NCBI GenBank assembly: GCA_963803115.1
Contig: CAWDLN010000006.1
Coordinates: 248,001-312,000 of the forward strand
DNA: 64,000 nucleotides
Direction: 5' to 3'
Source of the DNA: DATBGZ01 sp963803115
GTDB taxonomy: Bacteria; Actinomycetota; Actinomycetes; Mycobacteriales; Micromonosporaceae
Below the pieces are notes generated by a model. That model searched no databases and was not told the origin of the DNA. It worked only from the letters and a program-made list of their open reading frames with translations. Position numbers and translations under genes: made by a program. This document shows positions 33,881 through 42,355 of the stretch, one piece after another. Positions within the stretch are counted from its first letter, which is position 1, and every line of letters begins with the position of its first letter.

Positions 33881-34900
33881 TCACTCAACGTTGCGTGTAC
33901 GTTGCCCGTAGCTATCCGCGGCCTGGAAGACGGCCCTCGCGAACGCCTCGCCGGGCTGCAGCTTCGCGATGGCGGCCGTCCATCCGGTCAACTGCGCGAG
34001 GTCTGCGTTGGTCGAGCACAGCAGGCGGGCGACCGCCACGCTCGAGTCGTCGATGTCGTACGGATCCTGGATCTGGTCGTCGTCGGCATCGCTGGCAAAG
34101 GTGCGCCACATGGCCGGCAGTATCTGCATCGGCCCCATCGCTCGGTCGTACGTGGCATCGGCGTCGAACGCGCCCGCATCGGTGTCGGCCACCAGCAGCC
34201 GACCGTCCCGGCCGTCGAGCGCCGGTCCCACGAGAGGTGGGGTGGTGCGGCCGTTGCTATCGAGCACGGAACCGCCCAGCCGACCGTGATGCGAGGCGAC
34301 CTCGCCGATGCCGGCCAGCGTCGTCCAGCCAAGGTGGCATGCCGGATTCGAGTTCTCCATCAGCAGTTGCGCATAGGCATAGGCCTGCACGGCGACGGCT
34401 GGTACGTCCGCGGCGGCGCTGATCCGCCCGGCCCACGGCGCCAGTGCGTCCGCCGGCCGAGCGGGTACGGCCGGTACGGATGCGGGTGGTGGGGCGAATG
34501 GTGGTCCGGTCGGGGTGAGGCCGACGGACCCGGCTGCGGTCGGTGCGACCGCCAGCGTCGTGCGTGGCGCGGTGATTCGACCCGCCACAGCACCGGCAGC
34601 GAGTACCAGGACCAGCAGCACGGCGCCGAGCAGGACCCAGCGACCGTGCCGGCGCGAGCGCGGTCGGGGCGGAGGTAGCGGCGGGAAAACCCCCGGCGAC
34701 GCGGCGACCGTTGGCAACCCGACCGTGGTGGCTGTGCCGAGCTCGGTGGCTGCCGGGCGTAGGTCTATTTCATCGTCATCATCGGTGGCGTCGACCGCTG
34801 GTCGGACCTGGGGCATCGCGTCTTCCTCACCCTGGGCCATGGGTTGAGTATCTCCGAACGGCTCAGCCGACGGGCCGGACGAGTATGTTTCGGCGGCCAT
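33881..34900 (-). CDS. Membrane-anchored lytic transglycosylase-like protein
   Basis: About 339 residues from ATG 34900 (a start at 34840 is also possible). Acidic cytoplasmic N-terminus, one membrane segment (WVLLGAVLLVLVLAAGAVAG), a Pro/Ala-rich linker, then a lysozyme-like fold: 'LGWTTLAGIGEVASHHGR' supplies the catalytic Glu, and 'YDRAMGPMQILPAMWRTFASDADDDQIQDPYDIDDSSVAVARLLC' is typical of SLT/MltB-type enzymes. It probably cleaves peptidoglycan glycan strands outside the membrane. Its transcript runs away from the cyclase gene at 35005. Confidence 0.82.
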   Translation of the reverse strand: MAAETYSSGPSAEPFGDTQPMAQGEEDAMPQVRPAVDATDDDDEIDLRPAATELGTATTVGLPTVAASPGVFPPLPPPRPRSRRHGRWVLLGAVLLVLVLAAGAVAGRITAPRTTLAVAPTAAGSVGLTPTGPPFAPPPASVPAVPARPADALAPWAGRISAAADVPAVAVQAYAYAQLLMENSNPACHLGWTTLAGIGEVASHHGRLGGSVLDSNGRTTPPLVGPALDGRDGRLLVADTDAGAFDADATYDRAMGPMQILPAMWRTFASDADDDQIQDPYDIDDSSVAVARLLCSTNADLAQLTGWTAAIAKLQPGEAFARAVFQAADSYGQRTRNVE

Positions 34901-35004
34901 TTGGCCCGGGTTCGAGCCGCAACAAGGCTGAGGTGCCGTGGACCTTGCGAAGTGTGAGCGCCAGGCCGTTTCGAGGATGGCTTTGATCGCCGGGTTACGG
35001 CAGG

Positions 35005-37761
35005 ATGGTCCCGACTTCCCAGGGGGGCGGAGGTTCACCCGTGTCGGCATCGCTGGACCTGCCGAGCGGACTGGTGACGTTCCTCATAACCGACATTGAG
35101 GGATCGACCCGGTTGGCGCAGTTGCTCGGCGCCCAGTACCGGCCGGTGCTCGCGGAGCACCGGCAGATACTTCGCCATGCCCTAGGGGCGGGCGACGGTG
35201 TTGCTCTGTTCACGGAGGGTGATTCGGTCTTCGCGGCCTTCCCTGATGCCAATGCCGCGATCCGGGCCTGCGCCGAGGCGCAGCGTGCCTTAGCCGCACA
35301 CGCCTGGCCCGAGCCGCAGGCACAACCCAGGGTCCGGATGGGACTGCACTCAGGATTCGCTGAGCCCGTCGCCGGGGAGTACGCCACGCCCGAGGTCCAC
35401 CGCGCCGCCCGGGTCGCCTCCGCCGCCCACGGTGGACAGGTGCTGTGCTCGGCCGCGACGGCCCGGCTCGCCGTCGACCTGCCGCCGGACGCCGCCCTGC
35501 TGGACCTTGGCCTGTTTCAACTGCGCGGTTTCGACGGGCGGGAGCGACTGTTCCAGTTGGTCGCGGACGGGCTCGAGCGCCGTTTCCCGCGACCGCGCAC
35601 GCTCGCGGCCGCCGCGCACAACCTCCCCACGCCCGCCGCGAGCTTCATCGGCCGCCAGGTCGAGAAGTCGGAGCTGCGGAGACTGGTCGCTGGCCACCGA
35701 TTGGTCAGCGTGGTCGGACCGGGCGGTGCCGGCAAGACCCGGCTGGCGCTTGAGGTCGCTACCGAAGCGGTCCCCACGACCGCGGACGGAGTGTGGTTCG
35801 TCGATCTGGCCGCCGTGACCGACCCGTACCTGATCGCCGTGTCGGTCGCCGAAGCGCTCGGGGTCCGACCCGAGCCGGGACGCCAGATACTCGACACCAT
35901 CGCCGACTTCGTTTCCACGCGAACCCTGCTGCTCGTCCTGGACACGTGCGACGCTCACCTGAGCGCCGTCAAACCGCTGGTGCAGCGGCTGATCGGAGCC
36001 GGGCCCGGGGTCCGGATTCTCGCAACAAGCCGGGAGCCGCTGGGTGTGCAAGGTGAGCTCGTCTGGCGCATCCCACCGATGAGCGTGGCGGGTCCCGCCA
36101 ACGGCGTAGCCCCGGACGCGGTGGCCCTGCTGCTCGATCGTGCCGAGGCGGCGCGAGGAGGGCGTGCGGCGGGCCCAGAGGAGATGGCGCATCTTCAACG
36201 GGTGGCTCAGCGTCTCGACGGACTGCCGCTCGCACTGGAGCTGGCCGCGGCCCGGCTGCGGCTCTTCTCGGCCAGCCAGCTCGCCGACCGACTCGAGGAT
36301 CTGCTCGGCACCCTCGACGCGGGCATGGGTCAGACCGGTGAGTTCGCGATCGTCACGACCGGCCGGCACCGCCATACGACCCTGCGGGCGACCGTCGACT
36401 GGTCGTACCGGAACCTGCCGCCCGAAGCGGCCTCGCTGCTGCGGCAGCTGAGCGTGTTCGCCGGTGGCGTGGACCTGCATACCGTCGAATGGGTGGCGGG
36501 GCAGGTCGCCGTGACCCAGCTGGCCGTACTCGTGGACAAGTCGTTGGTGTCGGTGGAGCCCGGTCCGACCAAAGCGGACGTGGTCTACCGGGTCCTCGAT
36601 CCGATCAAAGCATTCGGCGTGCGCGCGCTCGGGCTGGCGGGCGAGGAGCAGGCCGCGCGGGACCGGCATCTCGCCTGGGCGCTCCATGCGGTCACGCGAG
36701 TGCATACCGACGCCGACGGCCATCCGGTCACGCTCTCCACGTACCCACTGGACTCGCTAGCCGCCGAGGTACGGTCTGCACTGCTGTGGAGCGTCAACTC
36801 CGGCCGCATCCGCGACGGCCTGCGGCTCGCTGTTCAGCTCGACGAATGGTGGCGCGAGCGCGGCCTCGCCCGCGAGGGGCGGCTGTGGCTGTTCCGCCTC
36901 TTCGAGAAGCTCTCCGTTACGGGCGAAGAGGTACCCGCGGCCGAACTGGCGGTCGCCTACCACGTCTTCTCCCGTCATGCCGGCGCCGATGGCGAACTCC
37001 AGGAGCAACTACGACTGCTCGTCCTGGCCGAGGAGTCGGCCTGGCGCAGTGGACAGGCCGCCATGATCGCCCGGGTCAGCGCCTGCCGGGGCGAGGCGTT
37101 GGTGGCGCTCGGTCGGGAAGAGGAGGCCGAACGAGCCTGCCGCGACGTCATCGACTGGGCCCGCAACCGTCACGTCGACTCGGAGGCCTTGCCGGCCGTG
37201 TTCTGCCTCGCCCAGATGCTGTGGAAGCGCGGAAGTCTGGCCGAAGCGGCGTCCGAGCTCGGCGCCGCGCGGGCGGTCGCGTCGACGCATCCGACCGAGC
37301 GCGGCCGCCGCAGCATCGACATGCTCCTCGGCATGGTGGCGCTCTCGCGCGGAGACCTCATCGCGGCGCACGACCACATCGTGGTGGCGCTGCGTTTCCG
37401 GATGGCCCACGGCTACCACTGGGCGGCGATTGAGGCGCTCACGGCGATGGCGGTGCGATGTGCGCTCGGCGGTGAGATGACCCAGGCCGCGACGCTTTTC
37501 GGCGCCTCTCAGGCGGCGCGCGCCCGGCTGCGGAGCCATCGCGGCGCGATCGGGCCGATGGGCCAGCGACACGAGTCCGCGGTGCGCCACATCATGGGCG
37601 ACACGGCCTTCGATGAGGCGTACGCGGCCGGGGCCGCGATGACCCTCGCGGAGGCGACCACGTACGCCCTCTCGGTCGAGCACCCGGATCTCGCGCACGG
37701 CCTGGTCCGGTTGTCGATCGACACCGACCCGACCGCCGACCTATCGATGCCGACGTTCTGA
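35005..37761 (+). CDS. Class III cyclase domain fused to NB-ARC-like ATPase/TPR regulator
   Basis: 918 residues. Residues about 20-185 are a class III nucleotide cyclase homology domain: metal-binding Asp in 'TFLITDIEGSTRL' and in 'GDSVFAAFPD'; the usual NxxxR is 'HRAAR', so the Asn is His. An STAND/NB-ARC ATPase follows: Walker A 'VVGPGGAGKTRLALEV', Walker B 'LLLVLDTCD', 'LATSREPLGVQGE' and 'LDGLPLALELAAARLRLFS', then helical TPR-like repeats to the C-terminus. There is no DNA-binding domain. These large proteins are common in actinobacteria; cyclase activity and ligand are unproven. Confidence 0.9.
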   Translation: MVPTSQGGGGSPVSASLDLPSGLVTFLITDIEGSTRLAQLLGAQYRPVLAEHRQILRHALGAGDGVALFTEGDSVFAAFPDANAAIRACAEAQRALAAHAWPEPQAQPRVRMGLHSGFAEPVAGEYATPEVHRAARVASAAHGGQVLCSAATARLAVDLPPDAALLDLGLFQLRGFDGRERLFQLVADGLERRFPRPRTLAAAAHNLPTPAASFIGRQVEKSELRRLVAGHRLVSVVGPGGAGKTRLALEVATEAVPTTADGVWFVDLAAVTDPYLIAVSVAEALGVRPEPGRQILDTIADFVSTRTLLLVLDTCDAHLSAVKPLVQRLIGAGPGVRILATSREPLGVQGELVWRIPPMSVAGPANGVAPDAVALLLDRAEAARGGRAAGPEEMAHLQRVAQRLDGLPLALELAAARLRLFSASQLADRLEDLLGTLDAGMGQTGEFAIVTTGRHRHTTLRATVDWSYRNLPPEAASLLRQLSVFAGGVDLHTVEWVAGQVAVTQLAVLVDKSLVSVEPGPTKADVVYRVLDPIKAFGVRALGLAGEEQAARDRHLAWALHAVTRVHTDADGHPVTLSTYPLDSLAAEVRSALLWSVNSGRIRDGLRLAVQLDEWWRERGLAREGRLWLFRLFEKLSVTGEEVPAAELAVAYHVFSRHAGADGELQEQLRLLVLAEESAWRSGQAAMIARVSACRGEALVALGREEEAERACRDVIDWARNRHVDSEALPAVFCLAQMLWKRGSLAEAASELGAARAVASTHPTERGRRSIDMLLGMVALSRGDLIAAHDHIVVALRFRMAHGYHWAAIEALTAMAVRCALGGEMTQAATLFGASQAARARLRSHRGAIGPMGQRHESAVRHIMGDTAFDEAYAAGAAMTLAEATTYALSVEHPDLAHGLVRLSIDTDPTADLSMPTF

Positions 37762-37769
37762 GCCGCGGA

Positions 37770-38801
37770 CTAGAGGATCGTCCAGGTATCGCCCGAATTG
37801 AGCAGGGAGGCCAGTTCGAGTTCGGGCTCGGTCACCTTCGAGGCCGCGCTCTGCACCTGAGTTCGTACCAGGTTGTCGTACGTGGGTCGGCTCACCTTCC
37901 GGAACACACCAATCGGAGTGTGGGACAGGTCCAGGCTCGGCAGTCGCGAGAGGGCGAAGGCGTACGCCGCATCCGGAACGGTCTCGTCGTGCACCACGAT
38001 TTCGTCCTGCGCCACATCGGCGGTCGGCCGTACCTCCAGCCCGAAGCCGCCCGGCGGGTGAATGACGCAGAACTCGTCGTTCTTTCCGAATGTGATCGGC
38101 CGACCGTGTGCGAGTTGGATGACCGCGCTGTCGCGCGACTCCGGCTCCTTGAGCAGATCGAAGGCGCCGTCATTGAAGATGTTGCAGTTCTGGTAGATCT
38201 CGACGAACGCCGAACCCTGGTGCTCCGCCGCGGCCCGGAGGACCGCTTGGAGGTGCTTGCGGTCGGAGTCGATCGTCCGTGCGACGAACGACGCTTCGGC
38301 GCCGAGGGCGAGCGAAAGCGGGTTGAACGGCGAGTCGGCCGAACCGGACGGTGTGGACTTCGTGACCTTGCCGAGCTCGGACGTCGGCGAGTACTGGCCC
38401 TTGGTCAGCCCGTAGATCCGGTTGTTGAACAGCAGAATCTTCAGATTGACGTTGCGGCGCAAGGCGTGGATCAAGTGGTTGCCACCGATGGAGAGCGCGT
38501 CGCCGTCTCCGGTGACGACCCAGACCTGCAGGTCGGGCCGGGACACCGACAGTCCGGTGGCAATCGCCGGCGCGCGGCCGTGGATCGAGTGCACGCCGTA
38601 CGTGTCCATGTAGTACGGGAACCGCGACGAGCAGCCGATGCCGGAGACGAAGACGATCCGCTCCTTCGGGATGCCGAGCTCGGGCATGAAGGACTGAACC
38701 GCGGCGAGGATCGCGTAGTCCCCGCAGCCGGGGCACCAGCGCACCTCCTGGTCGGTCTTGAAGTCCTTGGCGGTGAGCTTCAGCGCGACGGGCTCAGGCA
38801 T
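37770..38801 (-). CDS. korB: 2-oxoglutarate:ferredoxin oxidoreductase beta subunit
   Basis: 343 residues. 'VRWCPGCGDYAILAAVQ' provides Fe-S cysteines, 'GIGCSSRFPYYMDTYGVHSIHGRAPAIATG' another ligand region, and 'VVTGDGDALSIGGNHLIHALRRN' the TPP/Mg motif (GDG...N). With KorA it oxidatively decarboxylates 2-oxoglutarate to succinyl-CoA, reducing ferredoxin. It overlaps the korA end by 8 bp, so the two are co-translated. Convergent with the cyclase gene (8-bp gap). Confidence 0.96.
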   Translation of the reverse strand: MPEPVALKLTAKDFKTDQEVRWCPGCGDYAILAAVQSFMPELGIPKERIVFVSGIGCSSRFPYYMDTYGVHSIHGRAPAIATGLSVSRPDLQVWVVTGDGDALSIGGNHLIHALRRNVNLKILLFNNRIYGLTKGQYSPTSELGKVTKSTPSGSADSPFNPLSLALGAEASFVARTIDSDRKHLQAVLRAAAEHQGSAFVEIYQNCNIFNDGAFDLLKEPESRDSAVIQLAHGRPITFGKNDEFCVIHPPGGFGLEVRPTADVAQDEIVVHDETVPDAAYAFALSRLPSLDLSHTPIGVFRKVSRPTYDNLVRTQVQSAASKVTEPELELASLLNSGDTWTIL

Positions 38802-40638
38802 TTTTCACGACGTCCTTCAACATCGACTCCAGCTCCGCCGAGGTGAACGGCAGGCCGCGGACCTGGTTGTACGGGATCGCGTCGACCAGATAGCGACCCC
38901 GGATGACCTGGGCGAGCTGGCCCAGGTTCATCTCCGGGATTACCACCTTGTCGTAGGACTTGAGCACCGACTCGAGGTTGGCCGGCATCGGGTTGAGGTG
39001 GCGCAGATGCGCCTGAGCCACCGCGAGACCCTCGTGGCGCAGCGCCCGGCAGGCGGCGCCGATCGGCCCGTACGTGGAGCCCCAACCCAGCACGAGCACG
39101 CTGGCCGTGCCGTCGGGGTCGTCGACCTCGATGTCGGGTACCGGGATCGCCTCGATGCGGGCGGCCCGGGTGCGCACCATGAAGTCGTGGTTGGCCGGGT
39201 CGTACGAGATGTCGCCGGTCTTGTCGGCCTTCTCCAGACCACCGATGCGGTGCTCCAGTCCAGGGGTCCCGGGGATTGCCCAGGGCCGGGCGAGGGTGGC
39301 CGGGTCGCGCAGATACGGCAGGAACGTACCGTTGGGTCCGTTCGGCTCCGTGGCGAAGTCCACGCTCAGGTCGGGTAGGCCGGTGACGTCCGGCAACAGC
39401 CACGGCTCCGATCCGTTGGCGATGTAGCCGTCGGAGAGCAACAGCACCGGCGTCCGGTAGGTGAGCGCGATCCGGGCCGCCTCGATCGCTGCGTAGAAAC
39501 AGTCGGCCGGGGAGCAGGCGGCGATCACGGCCGCGGGCGCCTCGCCGTGACGGCCGTACAGCGCCAGGTTGAGGTCGGCCTGCTCGGTCTTCGTCGGCAT
39601 TCCCGTCGACGGTCCGGCCCGCTGGACGTCCACGACCAGCAGCGGCAGCTCGAGCGCGATCGCGAGCGAGATCGTCTCGCCCTTGAGCGCCACCCCGGGC
39701 CCGCTGGTCGTCGTCACGCCGAGCGCGCCACCGTACGAGGCACCCAAGGCTGCGCCGACGGCGGCGATCTCGTCTTCGGCCTGCATCGTCGTCACGTTGA
39801 AGCGCTTGTACTTGCTCAGCTCATGGAGGATGTCACTGGCCGGGGTGATCGGGTATGCGCCAAGGAAGACCGGTAGCTTCGACCGCACGCCGGCGGCAAC
39901 CAGCCCCAGGGCGAGCGCGACATTACCGGTGATGTTGCGGTAGTTGCCCGGCCTCATCTTCGCCGGCTTCACCTCGTACCGGACGCCGAAGTCCTCGGTC
40001 GTCTCTCCGAAGTTCCAACCGGCTCGGAACGCGGCGATGTTGGCCGAGGCGAGCGTCGGGTGGCTGGCGAACTTGCGCTCGAGGAACGAGATCGTCGACT
40101 CGTACGGCCGCGAGTACAGCCACGAGAGAAGCCCCAGGGCGAACATGTTCTTGGCCCGCTCGGCGTCCTTCTTGGAGATTTCGAAGCCGGCAAGAGCACC
40201 CACGGTCATCGAGGTCAGCGCGACCGGGCGGAGCACCCACCGGTCAAGCGAGCCGTCCTCGAGAGGGTTGGTCTCATAACCGACCTTGGTCAGGTTCCGC
40301 TTGGTGAACTCGTCCGTGTTGACGATGATGTCGGCGCCACCAGGCAGGTCGGCCAGGTTGGCCTTCAGCGCGGCCGGGTTCATAGCGACGAGGACGTTGG
40401 GCGCGTCGCCCGGAGTGAGGATGTCGTAGTCGGCGAAGTGGACCTGGAAGCTCGAAACGCCGGGCAGCGTCCCGGCTGGGGCCCGAATCTCAGCGGGAAA
40501 GTTGGGGAGGGTCGAGATGTCGTTGCCGAGCTGTGCCGTCTCCGAAGTGAATCGGTCGCCGGTGAGCTGCATGCCGTCGCCGGAGTCGCCGGCGAATCGG
40601 ATGACCACTCGATCCAGTTGTCGGACCTGCTTGGTCAC
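38794..40638 (-). CDS. korA: 2-oxoglutarate:ferredoxin oxidoreductase alpha subunit (gamma-alpha fusion)
   Basis: 614 residues. The N-terminal gamma domain 'VVIRFAGDSGDGMQLTGDRF' is fused to the alpha pyrimidine-binding domain 'GAYPITPASDILHELSKYKRFNVTTMQAEDEIAAVGAALGASYGGA' and 'TSGPGVALKGETISLA'. This is the oxygen-tolerant actinobacterial KOR type. The upstream gap to nuoB (40639-40838) carries a divergent promoter region. Together with KorB it supplies reduced ferredoxin and may replace or bypass 2-oxoglutarate dehydrogenase. Confidence 0.96.
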   Translation of the reverse strand: MTKQVRQLDRVVIRFAGDSGDGMQLTGDRFTSETAQLGNDISTLPNFPAEIRAPAGTLPGVSSFQVHFADYDILTPGDAPNVLVAMNPAALKANLADLPGGADIIVNTDEFTKRNLTKVGYETNPLEDGSLDRWVLRPVALTSMTVGALAGFEISKKDAERAKNMFALGLLSWLYSRPYESTISFLERKFASHPTLASANIAAFRAGWNFGETTEDFGVRYEVKPAKMRPGNYRNITGNVALALGLVAAGVRSKLPVFLGAYPITPASDILHELSKYKRFNVTTMQAEDEIAAVGAALGASYGGALGVTTTSGPGVALKGETISLAIALELPLLVVDVQRAGPSTGMPTKTEQADLNLALYGRHGEAPAAVIAACSPADCFYAAIEAARIALTYRTPVLLLSDGYIANGSEPWLLPDVTGLPDLSVDFATEPNGPNGTFLPYLRDPATLARPWAIPGTPGLEHRIGGLEKADKTGDISYDPANHDFMVRTRAARIEAIPVPDIEVDDPDGTASVLVLGWGSTYGPIGAACRALRHEGLAVAQAHLRHLNPMPANLESVLKSYDKVVIPEMNLGQLAQVIRGRYLVDAIPYNQVRGLPFTSAELESMLKDVVKNA

Positions 40639-40826
40639 GGTCGTGGCCTCCTTGGGCCGGACGGGCCCAGGTCTGGCGTGCGGCCCCGCCAGCCGCCCCG
40701 GGCGGATGTGCGCGATCTGACTGAGAAGCCAGGACGCCTATTCATACACCATCGAGCCTACGTCGCGAGTGTTTCAACGGTGTCGTCAGACCGACCCACG
40801 GACACCATTTGCGATCTTTGCCAGGC

Positions 40827-40832
40827 TAGGCT
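40827..40832 (+). promoter_or_regulatory. -10 hexamer TAGGCT, leaderless nuoB
   Basis: TAGGCT lies 6 nt before the GTG at 40839. Confidence 0.5.
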
Positions 40833-40838
40833 TTTTCC

Positions 40839-41357
40839 GTGCAGCCGCCTGGGGTGCTCGGTGAGCCGATCAGATACATCGTGGACTGGGGCCGCCGCTA
40901 CTCGCTGTGGGTCTTCAATTTCGGTCTGGCCTGCTGCGCGGTTGAGTTCGTCGCGACCAGCATGGGCCGGCACGATTTCATCCGCCTTGGCGTCCTGCCG
41001 TACGCGCAGGGTCCCCGTCAGGCGGATGTGATGGTTGTCTCCGGCACGGTCACCGACAAGATCGCGCCGGCGATCACGCGGGCGTACGACCAGATGCCCA
41101 CCCCTCGGTACGTGATCTCCTTCGGGGCGTGCTCCAACTCCGGCGGGCCGTACTGGGACTCGTACTCGGTGACCAAGGGAGTCGACCAGCTCATCCCGGT
41201 GGATGTGTACGTCCCCGGCTGTCCGCCGCGTCCTGAGGCGCTGTTGGACGGCTTGGTGCAGTTGCAGAACAAGATCGCCTCGGCGGGGCCGACGCTGTCA
41301 TCGACGGCGTCGGCCGAGGCCGTCACCGCTCCCCTTGTCCGCCGGCCCAGTTCGTAG
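40839..41357 (+). CDS. nuoB: NADH-quinone oxidoreductase subunit B (paralogue)
   Basis: 172 residues with all four ligands of cluster N2: C32-C33 (GLACCAVEF), C98 (SFGACSNSGG) and C128 (VPGCPPRP). The core is normal length; the C-terminal 25 residues are Ser/Ala-rich. It begins a three-gene set nuoB-nuoC-nuoI with no other complex I genes, next to korAB. In streptomycetes a second, larger nuo cluster stands at the matching site. Either a reduced alternative peripheral arm or a remnant that still assembles with the main complex (inference). Confidence 0.93.
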   Translation: MQPPGVLGEPIRYIVDWGRRYSLWVFNFGLACCAVEFVATSMGRHDFIRLGVLPYAQGPRQADVMVVSGTVTDKIAPAITRAYDQMPTPRYVISFGACSNSGGPYWDSYSVTKGVDQLIPVDVYVPGCPPRPEALLDGLVQLQNKIASAGPTLSSTASAEAVTAPLVRRPSS

Positions 41358-41360
41358 GAT
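41355..41360 (+). promoter_or_regulatory. -10 hexamer TAGGAT before nuoC
   Basis: TAGGAT overlaps the nuoB end and lies 6 nt before the nuoC ATG at 41367; GAGGG between them could instead act as Shine-Dalgarno. Confidence 0.3.
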
Positions 41361-41366
41361 GAGGGC

Positions 41367-41936
41367 ATGACGCCGGAGGAGGTCGGCGCGGCGCTCGTGG
41401 CGGTTGTCGGCGCGGGCGAGGCGAGCGTCTCCGGCGGCGACCGGTGGGCTCGGGCCACTGTGGACGTACCGACCGATCGTTGGGTCGCCGCGGCCACCGC
41501 GGCACGAGATAGGCTCGGCTGCGACTTCTTCGACTGGCTCTCGGCCGTTGACGAGGAGGAGCAGGGCTACCACATCGTCGCCCACGTCTGGGCCACCTCG
41601 TCCCGCCATGGCGTGCTCATCCGAACCCGGGTCTCCCGTGGCGAGCCGGCGGTGCCATCCATAGTGGACGTATACCCCGGAGCGGCCTGGCACGAGCGGG
41701 AGACGTACGAGATGTTCGGTATCGAGTTCCCCGGACATCCCAACCCTGCGCCTCTTCTGCTGCCCCCGGAGTTCGAGGGCCATCCGCTCCGTAAGGACTT
41801 TGTGCTCGCGACCCGGGTGGCCAAGCCCTGGCCGGGTGCCGTCGAACCCGGCGAGTCCTCTGTGGAGGGTCCCAGCCGTCGCCAGCCCGTACGCCCGCCC
41901 GGCGTGCCCGCCCCCGGCGAGTGGGGATCGCCGTGA
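41367..41936 (+). CDS. nuoC: NADH-quinone oxidoreductase subunit C (paralogue)
   Basis: 189 residues. The 30-kDa subunit signature is complete: 'AAWHERETYEMFGIEFPGHPNPAPLLLPPEFEGHPLRKDF' region at about 105-145. The C-terminal tail is Pro-rich and longer than the fold needs. It sits 9 bp after nuoB and overlaps nuoI (GTGA at 41933), so the three are one operon. The usual partner nuoD (49-kDa subunit) is absent from this window. Confidence 0.92.
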   Translation: MTPEEVGAALVAVVGAGEASVSGGDRWARATVDVPTDRWVAAATAARDRLGCDFFDWLSAVDEEEQGYHIVAHVWATSSRHGVLIRTRVSRGEPAVPSIVDVYPGAAWHERETYEMFGIEFPGHPNPAPLLLPPEFEGHPLRKDFVLATRVAKPWPGAVEPGESSVEGPSRRQPVRPPGVPAPGEWGSP

Positions 41937-42355
41937 CGCCCGCCGGTGGCCTGCCGCCCCGATCGCGGGGTGTCATCGCGCTCTTTGAGGAGAACTGCAC
42001 CGTCTGCATGCTCTGCGCGCGCGAGTGTCCAGATTGGTGCATCTACATCGAGGGGCACAAGGAGGAGGTCGTCGTACCCGGCGCGACCCGACCCCGCCAG
42101 CGCAACGTGCTCGACCGGTTCGCCATCGACTTCTCACTGTGCATGTACTGCGGCATCTGCATCGAGGCGTGCCCGTTCGATGCGCTCTTCTGGTCGCCTG
42201 AGTACCGCTACGCCGAGCCCGACATCAGGAACCTGCTGCACGAGCAGGACACCCTCCGGCAGTGGATGTGGACCGTACCGGCACCGCCACGGCACGACCC
42301 GATGGGCGAGCCCGCTAAGGAAGAGACGGTGGCGGCCCGCCAGCGGCTGGGCTGA
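41933..42355 (+). CDS. nuoI: NADH-quinone oxidoreductase subunit I-like ferredoxin
   Basis: 140 residues from the GTG overlapping the nuoC stop. Two 4Fe-4S motifs: 'CTVCMLCARECPDWCI' and 'CMYCGICIEACPFDAL'. It could carry electrons from reduced ferredoxin (KorAB product) towards the NuoB cluster. The 3' end overlaps the 3' end of the convergent glycosyltransferase gene by 41 bp, which is unusual for two real genes but both frames are well supported. Confidence 0.9.
   Translation: MTPAGGLPPRSRGVIALFEENCTVCMLCARECPDWCIYIEGHKEEVVVPGATRPRQRNVLDRFAIDFSLCMYCGICIEACPFDALFWSPEYRYAEPDIRNLLHEQDTLRQWMWTVPAPPRHDPMGEPAKEETVAARQRLG

Noticed and set aside
35350..36723. Reverse-strand open frame of 457 codons within the cyclase/ATPase gene
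   Set aside because: No motifs; the opposite strand encodes ordered cyclase and NB-ARC motifs.
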